A DNA stretch of 64,000 bases from Aquanectria penicillioides (lineage: Eukaryota; Ascomycota; Sordariomycetes; Hypocreales; Nectriaceae): NCBI GenBank assembly GCA_003415625.1, contig PYIU01000009.1, forward strand, positions 1,488,001 to 1,552,000, read 5' to 3'. The notes under the pieces are model-generated. The model had not been told where the DNA came from. It made no database searches and saw only the letters and a program-made list of their open reading frames with translations. Of the stretch, positions 1-10,422 are shown piece by piece (positions within the stretch are counted from its first letter, which is position 1; each line of letters starts with the position of its first letter). The position numbers were made by a program, and so were the translations under genes.

Positions 1-2031
1 GGATATAAGCTGTCAAGTCTGCAGGAGAAAGAGAGCGAGAGAGATGGTGCCAAGGGGGTTTGTGGGCGCAAGGCGACGCAAGCGTCGTTTACCTTTACGA
101 CAGGGGGCTCACTCCTCCAGGAAGGGCTGTGAGATGGGACTTTGGCACGTCTGCCTGGGGTAGCCGGACATGAGGGGGTGCTTACCCGCCTCTGGATCTG
201 GCATTGCGATGGAGGATCCAGCCAGATTCGTGCGTCTGTACGGAGTAGGCAGTACTCGAAAAGATGGTGCCCCGCAGCAGAGTAAGCAAACGTACATTTT
301 TACTGTCTGGCTGTAGGAAGGCAGAAGGACGGACCTCTGCTTATGCCCGGTCTGTGAGGCTTCTGGAAAATTGGAACATCACCACCGCCGGGGACATGCT
401 GGGACGCCAAACTACCTAAACCAACAAAGAGGAGAAAGCGGGGGGCTCGTCGTATGAGGTTGAAGTCGAGTTACGGAGCTGCCTTGGCTGCGCTTTGAAG
501 TGCGTGTTAGTGCTGCGTACGAACACAACACCAACCATTCAGCGTATTAGTGATATATCAAGTGATTTGCACCTCATGCGAGATCCCTTGCTTTGGCGGG
601 CTTGACAGAGCCAACGGCGAGTTTCAGACGGATTCGATCCGATCCACGATATATAGCTGAGCCCAGGCGCCGCGTGTGCGAGTTGACTTACACGGGGCAT
701 GGGCATCTGTGTTGGTTGTAAGTGGACGTGCAGGCAGGAGGGATCATTAGAGGGGCCCAACAGCCAACCACCAACGGCCTATGTTGACGGTTCCGAAGAC
801 CCGGATCAGTTGTGGTGCGTAAAGTTGACTGTCATTGGTGAGGATGCAACTCTCGACCAACACAGTTCCCGAATGACATTTTGTCGGCGATTTTTTTTTC
901 CTCCTCCCCGGTACATCTCACACCAATCACCGTAATACCTGAATCCTACCTCAATTCAACGGGCTGTCTAAATTTCCAACCGATAGGGAAACAAAGGGAG
1001 GCAACACAGGCAAGGGCGGGCAGAAGCGCCACAGCGAGCCACACTCGTCGACGCCCCACCAACGGGAGGCCCCCCTTCCAGAGGCAACTCGTCGGCTCGC
1101 CAAAGACACAAGCGAGACCCGTAGACTCGGTACCCTGCTGGTAGGCGTGTGCCTGTGGCTGTGCACAGCTTCGCTCGCACGGCTCCCACGTCATCGCTGG
1201 ACCCTGCGCCTGCCAGCTGCGACTGCTGCTGTGGCCAACCAAGCTATTGGAAATCGTCATCGTCTCAGGAGCAGTAGCGGATCGCCGACAACACAAACAA
1301 GCTTCCGCAACACATCATGGAAGCTATCGAGTTGATTCACAACAAGTCACACCCAGGTTCCACATTGATCATGGCGGGTCTACAGCACCAACCAAGCCAT
1401 CTTTAATTATGCAATCATGTTTTTTTTTTCCTTTCTCCCTCTCTTCCACTGACTAGCCCCTCCCGTGGTGGCAACGACTGCTCCCTCCGCCAGTGGCTCG
1501 GCCAGGCCTCGAAAGGACAATCTCCGACATCGAGGCCTCTGGTCTGGCATGGCGCAGCATCCTCGTTTGAGTCCCCAATGACTCTGAGCACGAATACGCG
1601 GAGGCGTTGAGGCTTGTTGCGTCAGTCACACGCTGATGGTTTCTGGAGCTAGCACATCTGAGCTGAGCTTTGCCATTATTCATTGAGCTAAGGTAAGGTA
1701 CTGTACAGATGGTGGTGGTACAAACAGCTGCATCCCTTTTTTTTTTTTTTTCCCTCTCTTCATCCGCCATCATCGTCAGATTTACACGTGCACGCTTTGC
1801 AAACAGAGCTACGCCGCCGCTACGCCATCTACCCAATCGCGCACGCCCCAGATCCGTGTTCCTGTCAGCCTGGATCTGCAATGTCCACCTGGAGATTTAG
1901 CATCAATTCTGTCAGCTGCTCCACACCTGCGGCTCAGCTGCTCTCTCCGCAAGACACCCTGCTTCAAGGGGGCACTCCACGCTAACGACATCCCATGGCT
2001 GGTGCAGGCCGAATTTACCTCGTGAAGAGCC
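1..2031. other. gene-free left edge
   Basis: No conserved coding sequence is visible on either strand; the open frames are short and of random composition. The stretch holds poly-T tracts near 892-900, 1420-1430 and 1737-1751. Its right end should contain the 3' UTR of the Phe-tRNA synthetase gene, which ends at 2032 on the minus strand. Confidence 0.6.
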
Positions 2032-3567
2032 TCACCGGAGCTCGACTCCCATCTCATCAACGAGAGCCTGGCGCACACCCTCGTGGAAGTTGTTCGCCTC
2101 TTCGTTAGTGAGCGTACGCTCCAGGCTTCGATAGACAATGCGGTAGGCCATGCTCCTGCGGCCTGTCTTGGGGTGGGTGAATTCATCAATCAATCGTACG
2201 TCCTCAACCACGTCGCCCGCCACATTGCGCACCAGCTCCATAACGTCGTTTTCATGGAAGGCACTCGTCTCCCCAGAGGGGTCCTTGCTCAGCCAGAAGG
2301 ACACATCCTTAGGGCAGGGCGGGTACTTGGAGAAGGGCTGGAAGCGCTTCAGCTTGTCCAGGTTGCCAGAAACACCCTCAAACTGGGACAGGAATCGGTT
2401 GTCCTTGGACCAGAATAGTCGAATGTCGGGAATCTTGAAGAGAAGCATGGCAATTCGGTCAATTCCAATTCCAAAGGCCCAGCCTAGGCGCGAAGGGACA
2501 CCTGCGTTGATGAAAAGATCCTGCTTAACCACGCCACAGCCCAAAACCTCCAGCCAGTCACCAGCATAGTAAACTTCGAGCTCCCACGAGGGGCTGGTGA
2601 AGGGGAAGTAGGCCTCCACCCATCGCATCTGAAGAGGCTCGTCCACAAAGTTGGGGTCCTCCTTAATGGCCGCCTCCTTGGCACGCGTAAAGACATCCAC
2701 AACCATTGCCTCTAGAGACTTCTTCAGATGGGCGCCAATCGCCTCGACCTCTTCGGGGAGTGGTGGGCCCCCTGGAGAGGGTTTCGCTCCGGGTGCATCG
2801 TAGGGTTCGGGTCATCAACCTGGATGTCGTGCTTGGGGAGATTCTCAACGTCCTTCCAGACAGCAGTGGCAACGTCACCGCCGGGAACCTCGTTGCGGTC
2901 CCATGATCTGGCGCCCTCCATTTGGTGGAATACAGGGTAGTGGCTTCGGTCAATGGCGTCACGACGATAGACATCAGCTGCGATCAGGTAGCCATCGGTC
3001 TCGTTGGCTCGGAATGTGTCAGCCTGGTGAGCGCTCGTGTGTGTTCGCAACAGAGTTTCCTTATTGATGTAGTATGTGTCCGAGATGGCACGTCCGGGGT
3101 GGTTCTGAGGGAAACCGAGCGAATCGAAATTCTGACCTGTCGACACAACCGGGCTGAAGTCATTGTAGGACTTGAAGGTAGGCGCGGGAAAGTTGGACTG
3201 AATGATTTGTCGAGTGATGGAAATGGGGTGGTCCTCTTGCAGGTGTAGCTTTCGCGACGTCGCATCCAGGACGTTGGCTGGGGCATTGAACCAAGAGGGA
3301 TCGGTCGAGATGGTCTGGCCACAGATGGTCACAGAGCCAGGTTTTGACTGGGAAGGGTTCTTGGGGGCTGCAATGGGCGGGGAAAAAAAATCGTCGTCAG
3401 CAACGTCTCCTTGGAGCTGTTCGAGCAGCCATCGACCGACCTGAGGAGTATGCCCGCACGGCGCAAGCTGATCGTAGGAGGACGGAGCTCTGGGCATGGC
3501 GGGACACTAGGAGGCGCCGAGAAGAATTGGCCCAGAGGCAACGCATGCCGGAAGCTTGAACTCTCAT
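2032..3567 (-). CDS. MSF1: mitochondrial phenylalanyl-tRNA synthetase (one apparent frameshift)
   Basis: Monomeric class II synthetase that charges mitochondrial tRNA-Phe. Exon 1 is 3567-3441 and encodes an Arg/Ser-rich presequence beginning MRVQASGMRCLW, consistent with mitochondrial import. A 73-nt intron (3440-3368, GT-AG) joins it to exon 2 (3367-2032). Visible in exon 2 are the class II core, including QADTFRAN and HQMEGARSWDRNEVPGGD, motif 3 around GWAFGIGIDRIAMLLF, and a C-terminal ferredoxin-fold anticodon-binding domain ending EMGVELR. The frame breaks near residue 246 at the C4 run (2755-2758 on the plus strand): adding one base there restores PEEVEAIGAHLKKSLEAM and gives about 487 residues, the usual family size. 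The break is therefore either a sequencing deletion or a young null allele. The gene is divergent from DIC1, 875 bp away. The family call is secure; the integrity of the gene is not. Confidence 0.93.
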
Positions 3568-4442
3568 GTTTGCAGGGCCCTAGAGCTGTGTAACCAGGTT
3601 CCAGGCCAGCGGAATACCACGGCAATTGCCAATGGCTAGTATGATGGCGGGTTTGGCGGAGGCGGAGGTTTTGATATGGCGGCTCGAAACAAAAAAGTTG
3701 AGCCTCAGCCGATTATACAGCTCGCAGTCATGGTTGGTCCTGGGCGGCTCCATTGGTTCCTGGCCACGGCATGGGTCGGATTAACTTGGCGCCCCTCCAG
3801 GGCCTCCTCACCTTCAGGCGGCCCTTCACCTCCAGGGCCCTCACCGTCTGGGCCCTCACCGTTTGGACCCTTCACCCCTGGACTCGCCCCCATCCCGCCA
3901 CGAGTCGTCCCTGTAGGACCTGGAGGTCCCCTGGAGTCGCTAGAGCCCGCCGCGAATCGTAGCGCTGCCCAGCACTCCCACACGGGACACCACTCCAGCG
4001 ACTCCAGCTGCCAGATCTGGGCCGGAGCCCCCAAACAGTTACCGGACGACCCGCCAAAACAAAATGCCATGTCTCAGTGGCTTTGCCAGTGAAGGATAAG
4101 AATTCGAGCACTCGGCCGCCCGGCGCCGTTATCGTTGGCCGCAGTCCACGATCCCTGCTTCGGATGACGCTCCGCGGCCGGACCCCCGGAAAATCAAATC
4201 ACAGTCCATCTCATCGCTGCAAAATATCGTCAGTTCAACGCACGCTCTCGCTCACACCCCCTTCGGTTCCCTTACCAGGCTGCTCAGACCTCCCTCCAGC
4301 CCCGGACCAGAACAACCTGATTTCCTCGTTTCAAACCCGCATCCCCTCTTTCTGCGGGAATGTCGAGGATATCTGTCGCTCCTTGAACAGCTAAAGCTTC
4401 TAGCTACGCCGATTATCGCTGCTTTGGCTCGTCATCGTCACC
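3568..4442. promoter_or_regulatory. divergent promoter region, MSF1 / DIC1
   Basis: The 875 bp between two divergent starts must hold the 5' UTRs and promoters of both genes. It contains a GC-rich degenerate minisatellite at about 3800-3890. No TATA box or known operator could be assigned with confidence. Confidence 0.55.
3800..3890. repeat. degenerate GC-rich minisatellite
   Basis: About five imperfect 15-18 bp units, each containing a form of GGCCCTCACC, lie in tandem between the MSF1 and DIC1 starts. Both strands read through as low-complexity peptides (Pro/Ser-rich on plus, Gly-Glu-Gly-Pro-like on minus), a consequence of the repeat rather than evidence of coding. Confidence 0.6.
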
Positions 4443-5770
4443 ATGAGCGCCTCGTACTCTCACCACGCCGCCGAGCCCGTCAAGGCTCAGGAGCCGCAAG
4501 CAAAGAAGGCTTCGGTCAAGTACCCCTTCTGGTTTGGAGGAAGCGCCAGTAGCATGGCTGCCTGCGTGACCCATCCTTTGGATCTCGGTATGTTCTCTTC
4601 TTCTTCTTCTTCTTCTTCTTTTTTTTTTTTTTTGGTTTGGTGATTTCCTCTCCTATCGACAGCGGCTTCTGCCTGAATGTCGGCTTAACTTTTTTTTCTT
4701 TTACTTTTTTTTTTTCCCAAAAAATTCTACATGATAGACGAGATGGCTAACGATTGCGATTCGAAAAAACAGTCAAGGTACGCTCTCTCACCGTCCTTCC
4801 CAGTATCATGTATCACGCTTGCCACCAGACAATTACTGACACCATGTCTTGATTCTTATCAGGTCCGCCTCCAGATGCGCACCGGCAACGCACCGAAGAA
4901 CATGAGCGGCACCTTCGTCCACATCCTCCGTACGGCCGGCCCACTCGGCCTCTACAACGGCATCTCGGCGTCGCTGATGCGCCAGATGTCGTACTCGACG
5001 GTTCGCTTCGGCATCTACGAGGAGATCAAGTCGCGTGTGGTGGCCAGCACCGGCGAGCAGCCCTCGTTCCCGATGCTCGTCGCCATGGCTGCCGGTTCGG
5101 GCTTCGTCGGCGGCATAGCCGGCAATTTCGCCGACGTGCTCAACGTCCGTATGCAGCACGACGCCGCGCTGCCCCCGGCCGAGCGTCGCAACTACAAGCA
5201 CGCTGTAGACGGCATGGTTCGCATGGCTCGCGAGGAGGGCCCCCGCAGCTGGTTCCGCGGCTGGTTGCCCAATAGCACCCGCGCCGCCTTCATGACCGCG
5301 GGGCAGCTCGCCAGCTACGATGTTGCCAAGCGCCTGCTGCTCAAGTACACGCCGCTCGAGGACAATCTGACGACGCATTTCACGGCTTCGTTCCTGGCCG
5401 GCCTCGTCGCTGCCACCATCACGAGCCCCATCGACGTCATCAAGACCCGCGTCATGTCCTCGTCCCACAGCCACGGTGTCATGCACCTGGTTAGCGACAT
5501 CTACAAGACTGACGGTATGGGTTGGGTGTTCAAGGGATGGGTGCCCAGTTTCCTCAGACTCGGACCGTACGTTTTCCCCCTCCACTTGCCCCGCGCGTCA
5601 TCCCACTTTCTATCCTGACACTTTTCCATCCTGACCTGACCTTGACCTGACATGATGCTAACATAACAAACCCTAACCCGGACAGTCAAACCATTTGTAC
5701 ATTTGTCTTCCTAGAGATGCACCGTAAAGCATACCGCAAGGTGCAGGGCATAGAGGATCAGAAGCTGTAG
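4443..5770 (+). CDS. DIC1: mitochondrial dicarboxylate carrier, with a 5-nt microexon
   Basis: Inner-membrane carrier of the SLC25 family, predicted to exchange dicarboxylates such as malate or succinate for phosphate. Exons: 4443-4587, 4773-4777, 4863-5566 and 5686-5770, totalling 312 residues in frame. The second exon is only TCAAG; it joins G|TC-AAG to rebuild HPLDLVKVRLQ, the Px[D]x[K]x[R] carrier signature of the first repeat. Later signatures are visible at FADVLNVRMQ (second repeat, with D and R) and SPIDVIKTRVM (third repeat). The introns are 185, 85 and 119 nt; the last has a clear branch site, GCTAAC, near 5657. The final exon encodes the conserved PQTICTFVFLEMHRK tail. DIC1 is favoured over oxaloacetate or oxoglutarate carriers by overall likeness, but substrate assignment by eye is inference. 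Confidence 0.9.
4773..4777 (+). other. 5-nt microexon of DIC1
   Basis: TCAAG is flanked by a consensus AG upstream (4771-4772) and GTACGC downstream (4778). Including it is the only arrangement I found that joins HPLDL to VRLQ in frame with the missing Val-Lys pair of the carrier signature. Skipping it would shift the frame. Confidence 0.85.
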
Positions 5771-6508
5771 ACCGGATAGACCGGGGGGGGGGGGAGAGAA
5801 CCGGGCATTATTTCGGCGTTTGCATTTTCACTCTGTTTTCGCGAAATCTTAGAGAAGAGAGAGACATGTGGAGAGGTGGAGAGGTGGAGAGGGACAGGGA
5901 TGGAGATGGAGATGGAGAGAAGTTTGGGGGTGCGTTTTGGGGGTCGGTGAGTAGGTGAGCAGGTGAATACGCGAGTGAGACGAGGTGTGAGGCTGAGTGG
6001 TGTGAGATGTCAGAGAGAATGGGTTGCATTCTTGCATTCTTGCCGGCGTTTAATGGCACAGTAGGCCAAGAGGAGGATCTTCCTTTGTCTCAAGACTCCC
6101 CTCTTGCACGTGTTGTATGTTAGAGCACATAAGGGATGATGATGAACATAGGGACTCCGTGATGTTCAGCATGAATATTAACAGGACTTGGATATATGCC
6201 ATGAGCCCGTCCTTCTTTTTGTCAAGATTTCGGGTCTTCCTTTTTTTGCATTTTCTTCTCTCCCCACGTCTCCAATCACTCCATCCCTACATCCCTTCCC
6301 CTTGCCTTACCTTGCCTTGCCACCCTTACCGCCCTCCCCCCCCTTGTTCTGTCTCTCCAGGCTCCGCATCCGAAGGGATTTCCACTCTACAACCGTGCTA
6401 TGCTATAATTGATACTGTTACAAAATCCAGACCATCCATCAACCCGCAAAACCAACCCTTGTTTGATTAGGAAACGCACCTTGCCCATCCCATGAAACGC
6501 CCCGTTCA
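5771..6508. other. convergent 3' region, DIC1 / RPB3
   Basis: This holds the 3' UTRs of two convergent genes. A poly-G tract lies at about 5783-5794, and a purine minisatellite of GGAGAGGT and GGAGAT units at about 5870-5920. No gene is seen. Confidence 0.6.
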
Positions 6509-7668
6509 TTACTGCCACGACGATTGGCCGTACGGTGTCGTGCCGTAGGCCGTCATGCCTCCTCCGTACGCCGCCGTGTTGCCGCCGCCATATGGCGTAG
6601 TGTATCCGCCATCCTGACCCCATGGGGTAGTACCACCATCCATGTTCATGTCGGGACTTCGGGGTCCGTCGAACTCGGCCTCGTCGCCGCCGTACTTCCG
6701 TGGGTCCAGACCCTTCAGCAAACCACCAATCTTCTGCTGCAGCACACGGATACCGCTCTGGACGATCTGGTCGGGCTCCATGTTACCTGACGTCTCCACC
6801 TCATAATAGAACCTGTTGGGAACCGCATCATAATCAAAGGGCTCTCCCTCCTGGGGGGGATCCTCCCATTGAGCGTACTTGCTCTTTGGCCTGGGGAATT
6901 GTCAGTCTCACTGTATAATTATCAAACCCACGCAGCGACTCGTCGAGAAACTCACCATTCCACCTCGGGATCGGTATCGTTTTCGAACCACATATCAAGA
7001 TGGTGAAGCTTGTTGTGAGGGTCATATTCAAAACCAACGGCAGAGGTCGGCATCCACTTGGCGTGCTCCTTGGCAATTCCCTTCTTGGCAATGCAGTTGA
7101 TCTTCAACTCCTGATCCTTGCGCAACTTCGCAATTAGGCATCCGTATCCATCCGGGTCCCGGATGATTGGGCTTCCAAGCGAGTTGGCTTGTCGGCCATC
7201 GACGATCAGGTCACGGGCGTACACCTTCATAATCTCGTCAGAAGTACACTTGGCGTGGAGCGAGAGAGTCACGCTGCACTGTTCGCAGTACTGCTCGCAG
7301 TCGCAGTCACGGGAGTAGTTGAGGTCGTTGACTCCTTTCGAGTCGAGGGGGATGAGACCCAGGCGGTGAGCAATGAACTCGTCAGCCAGAACTGAGCTGT
7401 TGACTTCGATTTCCACAAGATCGATGGCGATCGTCGGCACCTCGGCTTGGATGATTCGACGCAGGGCGTTGGCGAAGGAAAGGTTCGTCTTGGAGAGCTC
7501 GAAATCGACGTGCGTGTGGTCGGCCTGGAATTCACATCATGTCAGATTCATCTCAGTCTCACTGCAAGGAGGCGCCAGGGGAGGGGCCTCCCGTACCGCT
7601 GAGATCTTGACTTGGGGCTGTTCAGGCTCCCCGTCCATGACCATAGGGTCGTAGTTCATTCCGTCCAT
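6509..7668 (-). CDS. RPB3: DNA-directed RNA polymerase II subunit RPB3
   Basis: Alpha-like subunit that dimerises with RPB11 and nucleates assembly of RNA polymerase II in the nucleus. Exons are 7668-7597, 7524-6956 and 6890-6509, giving 340 residues; both introns (72 and 65 nt) are GT-AG. Exon 1 encodes MDGMNYDPMVMDGEPEQPQ. Exon 2 carries the alpha dimerisation region (NALRRIIQAEVPTIAIDLVE) and the four-cysteine zinc loop CDCEQYCEQC. Exon 3 encodes the helical part (IVQSGIRVLQQKIGGLLKGL) and a Gly/Tyr/Thr-rich tail ending GTTPYGQSSWQ, typical of filamentous fungi. It is divergent from SOF1 across 413 bp and convergent with DIC1. Length and motifs match the family, with no lesion seen. Confidence 0.96.
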
Positions 7669-8081
7669 TTTGGCGAGGTTGCGCGCGCAGCGGCGGGGGC
7701 TGATTTAGAGGATAGCAAGAATCCACGTGGTGGCCGCGCGAGCGATGGTCGTGTACGTTAGAGGGCTTCGCGCTCAAAGGCACTCACTCTTGCTCTTCGG
7801 GCTTCAGCGTGGATGGCAAACAAAGAAAACGACGTTGATGGCGATTTTTCGCGACGATGTGAGAGAGGCTCTTGCATTGGACATAGCACATGCGACCTGC
7901 CCATACAGAGCTGCGTAGCCACGGAACATTACTAATCCGAAGTCTTATCGTCGTGTATGACTTAGCTCTCGGCGTGCGATAAGAGAAAAAAAATTCCCCG
8001 CCATCGCTGAACGACGACAAAAATACGACTATTGAAGAGACAACATCCAGAGGCCTTGACCGCCAAAAGTCAACATTAATC
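7669..8081. promoter_or_regulatory. compact divergent promoter, RPB3 / SOF1
   Basis: Only 413 bp separate the start codons of two growth-related genes (polymerase II subunit and ribosome-biogenesis factor), so the promoters and 5' UTRs are shared or overlapping. Co-regulation is an inference; no specific factor site was identified. Confidence 0.6.
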
Positions 8082-9419
8082 ATGAAGATCAAGGCCCTCA
8101 GCCGCTCGGTGTCGGCGCAACAGGCAGCTGGGTCCGATGTGACCAAACAGCCCCGCAACCTCGACTCTGCGTTGCATCCTTTCGAGCGCGCACGCGAGTA
8201 CCAGCGAGCCCTCAATGCCGTCAAGCTCGAGCGAATGCACGCCCAGCCGTTTGTCGGTCAGCTCGGCCGTGGCCATGTTGACGGCGTCTACACCATCGCC
8301 AAGGATCCTAATTCCCTCGAGCACTTTGCCAGCGGCAGCGGAGATGGCGTTGTCAAGGTCTGGGACCTGGCCGACCGGGACGAGATCTGGCACACGACCG
8401 CCCACGAGAACATTGTCAAGGGCCTCGAGTGGACTCGAGATCAGAAGCTCCTGACCTGCGGAGCCGACCGCTCTATCAAACTGTTCGACCCTTACAGCAC
8501 CCCAAGCGAGGCCGCTCCCATCTCGTCATGGCTCGGCTCCGGCGCCTTCACAAGCCTGTCGCATCACCGATCGCGCAACGCTTTCGCAGCCGCCTCGAGT
8601 GTGATATCCATCTACGACCTGGAACGACATACGGCGGCTCCTGAGGTTCTGCACTGGCCTACTTCCATCGACACCATTACCAATGTCTCATTCAACTACG
8701 TTGAGACGTCCATCCTGGCATCTTGCTCCAGCGACCGCTCCGTCGTCATCTACGACCTCCGCACCTCTACCCCAGTGACCAAGACGGTGCTCAAGTTCGC
8801 CAGCAACAAGATTGCTTGGTCCCCTATGGAGGCTTTCAATTTGGCCACCGCTTCCGAAGACCACAACATCTACCTCTTCGACATGCGCAAGTTTGACCGC
8901 GCCCTCAACGTCCTCAAGGACCACGTCGCTGCCGTCATGGACGTCGAGTTCTCCCCCACCGGCGAGGAGCTCGTCTCCGCCTCGTGGGACCGCACCGTCC
9001 GTCTCTGGAACCGCGACCGCGGCCACTCCCGCGACATCTACCACACCAAGCGCATGCAGCGTGTCATGGCTGCCAGTTGGACTCCAGACGCCCGCTACGT
9101 GCTCTCGGGCTCCGACGACGGCAACGTCCGCCTGTGGCGCGCCAACGCCTCTCAGCGCGAAGGCATCAAGTCGGCCCGCCAGCGCCAGGCCCTCGAGTAC
9201 AACGATGCCCTCGTCGAGCGCTACGGTCACATGCCCGAGATCCGCCGCATCAAGCGCCACCGTCACATCCCCCAGGTCCTGAAGAAGGCTGGCGAGATCA
9301 AGGCCGACGAGATCAAGAGCATCAAGCGTCGCGAGGAGAACGAGCGCCGCCACTCCAAGAAGCAATTCGAGAGGAGGAAGAACGAGAGAGAGAAGATGAT
9401 TCTGGCCAGGGAAAAGTAA
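8082..9419 (+). CDS. SOF1: WD40 protein SOF1 (DCAF13), U3 snoRNP / small-subunit processome
   Basis: Nucleolar WD40 protein of the U3 small-subunit processome, needed for 18S pre-rRNA processing. One uninterrupted reading frame of 445 residues starts MKIKALSRSVSAQQAAGSD. Seven WD-type blades can be followed, with clear ends at DGVVKVWDLADRDEIW, DRSIKLFDP, DRSVVIYDLR, DHNIYLFDMR, DRTVRLWNRD and DGNVRLWRA. The C-terminal SOF1-specific domain is Lys/Arg-rich: HIPQVLKKAGEIKADEIK, then an arginine-lysine-glutamate helix ending REKMILAREK. This tail separates SOF1 from generic WD40 proteins. The length equals the family norm. The start has a purine at -3 (atcATG) and lies just after the divergent promoter shared with RPB3. 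Confidence 0.96.
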   Translation: MKIKALSRSVSAQQAAGSDVTKQPRNLDSALHPFERAREYQRALNAVKLERMHAQPFVGQLGRGHVDGVYTIAKDPNSLEHFASGSGDGVVKVWDLADRDEIWHTTAHENIVKGLEWTRDQKLLTCGADRSIKLFDPYSTPSEAAPISSWLGSGAFTSLSHHRSRNAFAAASSVISIYDLERHTAAPEVLHWPTSIDTITNVSFNYVETSILASCSSDRSVVIYDLRTSTPVTKTVLKFASNKIAWSPMEAFNLATASEDHNIYLFDMRKFDRALNVLKDHVAAVMDVEFSPTGEELVSASWDRTVRLWNRDRGHSRDIYHTKRMQRVMAASWTPDARYVLSGSDDGNVRLWRANASQREGIKSARQRQALEYNDALVERYGHMPEIRRIKRHRHIPQVLKKAGEIKADEIKSIKRREENERRHSKKQFERRKNEREKMILAREK

Positions 9420-10422
9420 AACAAGAAACGTCAAATATTTGTTCTGGGCTGTTTCACAATTACCCCCAAAAAAATATCAAATCATCCGGACCAGAAAAGG
9501 AGAATACGGCTTCCTCGGTGTGTTGCAATAGGCATGACATGGGCATGGCATGGCGTTCAGGTTTTGAAATAGGGTTAGTCAAAAGTTCCGGTACATTATA
9601 TATACCACAAGGGGTTTCTGGACAGAATGGACAGAACCCTCTATTCCCTTTGCCACAGGGCATCACAATTCAAGCAAAACACGACGTGCGTATAATTACG
9701 AGTGAATAATCAAGTTATGTTGAGGCAAGCATTGCAGAGAGATGATTCGCATGTTAAGCTCTAAGTAGCAAAGATTCCCAATAACCCACAAGCGTTCCTA
9801 TGAGCGGCTTGCCTAGTCTGTTTGCGCGTTGGATGACGCCTTGTAGTGTATGTAGCGTCGTGTATACCGTCTATCCCCTCCCAAGTAGTATTCCCCTTTT
9901 TTATATCGCCCATTGGCAAGGAAGACAAAAAGACGGGACCATGAAAAACAACGCCACGGAGTACCTTTTGTTTGCAAACCAAGTACAGTATCAGTGTACT
10001 CCCAGACCAGACCGCAGCCCGAGCTGATTCAATCTTGACAGTATCCCCATTCCCATTCCCAAGAAAAAATATCAACAAAACGCCTGCAGAAAACAGTTGA
10101 AGAAAAAAGGCCGATCCGCAAGTTGTGTTACGCGATCGGAGGTATCTCCTTATCAATTGAACGGAAAACGCCCATGCCGCCGTCTTGTTTTTTTGTTTAT
10201 GTCGCCCCTCCGTTCCATTGATATGCGATAGTCCCCCTGTTGCGTAGCATCGTAGAGCCGTATCCCGTTAAAACTCCGATGGAAAAAAAAAAGAATAGGA
10301 AAAGTGTCCGTTGTCCGCGGTTCGAAGTATTATGGTGTCGAGGTAGTTGAAGAAAATGATGTTGTACACGCCGGATGCAGATCCGGGAGAAAGTCATGTG
10401 TGACGGCAGCAAAAGCCAGCGC
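9420..10422. other. convergent 3' region, SOF1 / PFK-2
   Basis: About 1 kb of moderately AT-rich DNA between two convergent stop codons. It should contain both 3' UTRs. No gene, repeat or RNA element was recognised. Confidence 0.55.

Noticed and set aside
3676..4092. Open frames on both strands in the MSF1/DIC1 promoter (Pro/Ser-rich and Gly-Glu-Pro-rich)
   Set aside because: Both are produced by the GC-rich minisatellite; no signal peptide or family similarity.
4731..4862. Possible internal start of the mitochondrial carrier at ATG 4731
   Set aside because: It lies in intron sequence; using it would lose the first carrier signature and add an unrelated N-terminus.
8688..9434. Long antisense frame within SOF1, and a similar one at 4833-5585 within DIC1
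   Set aside because: Shadows of high-GC coding sequence on the opposite strand.
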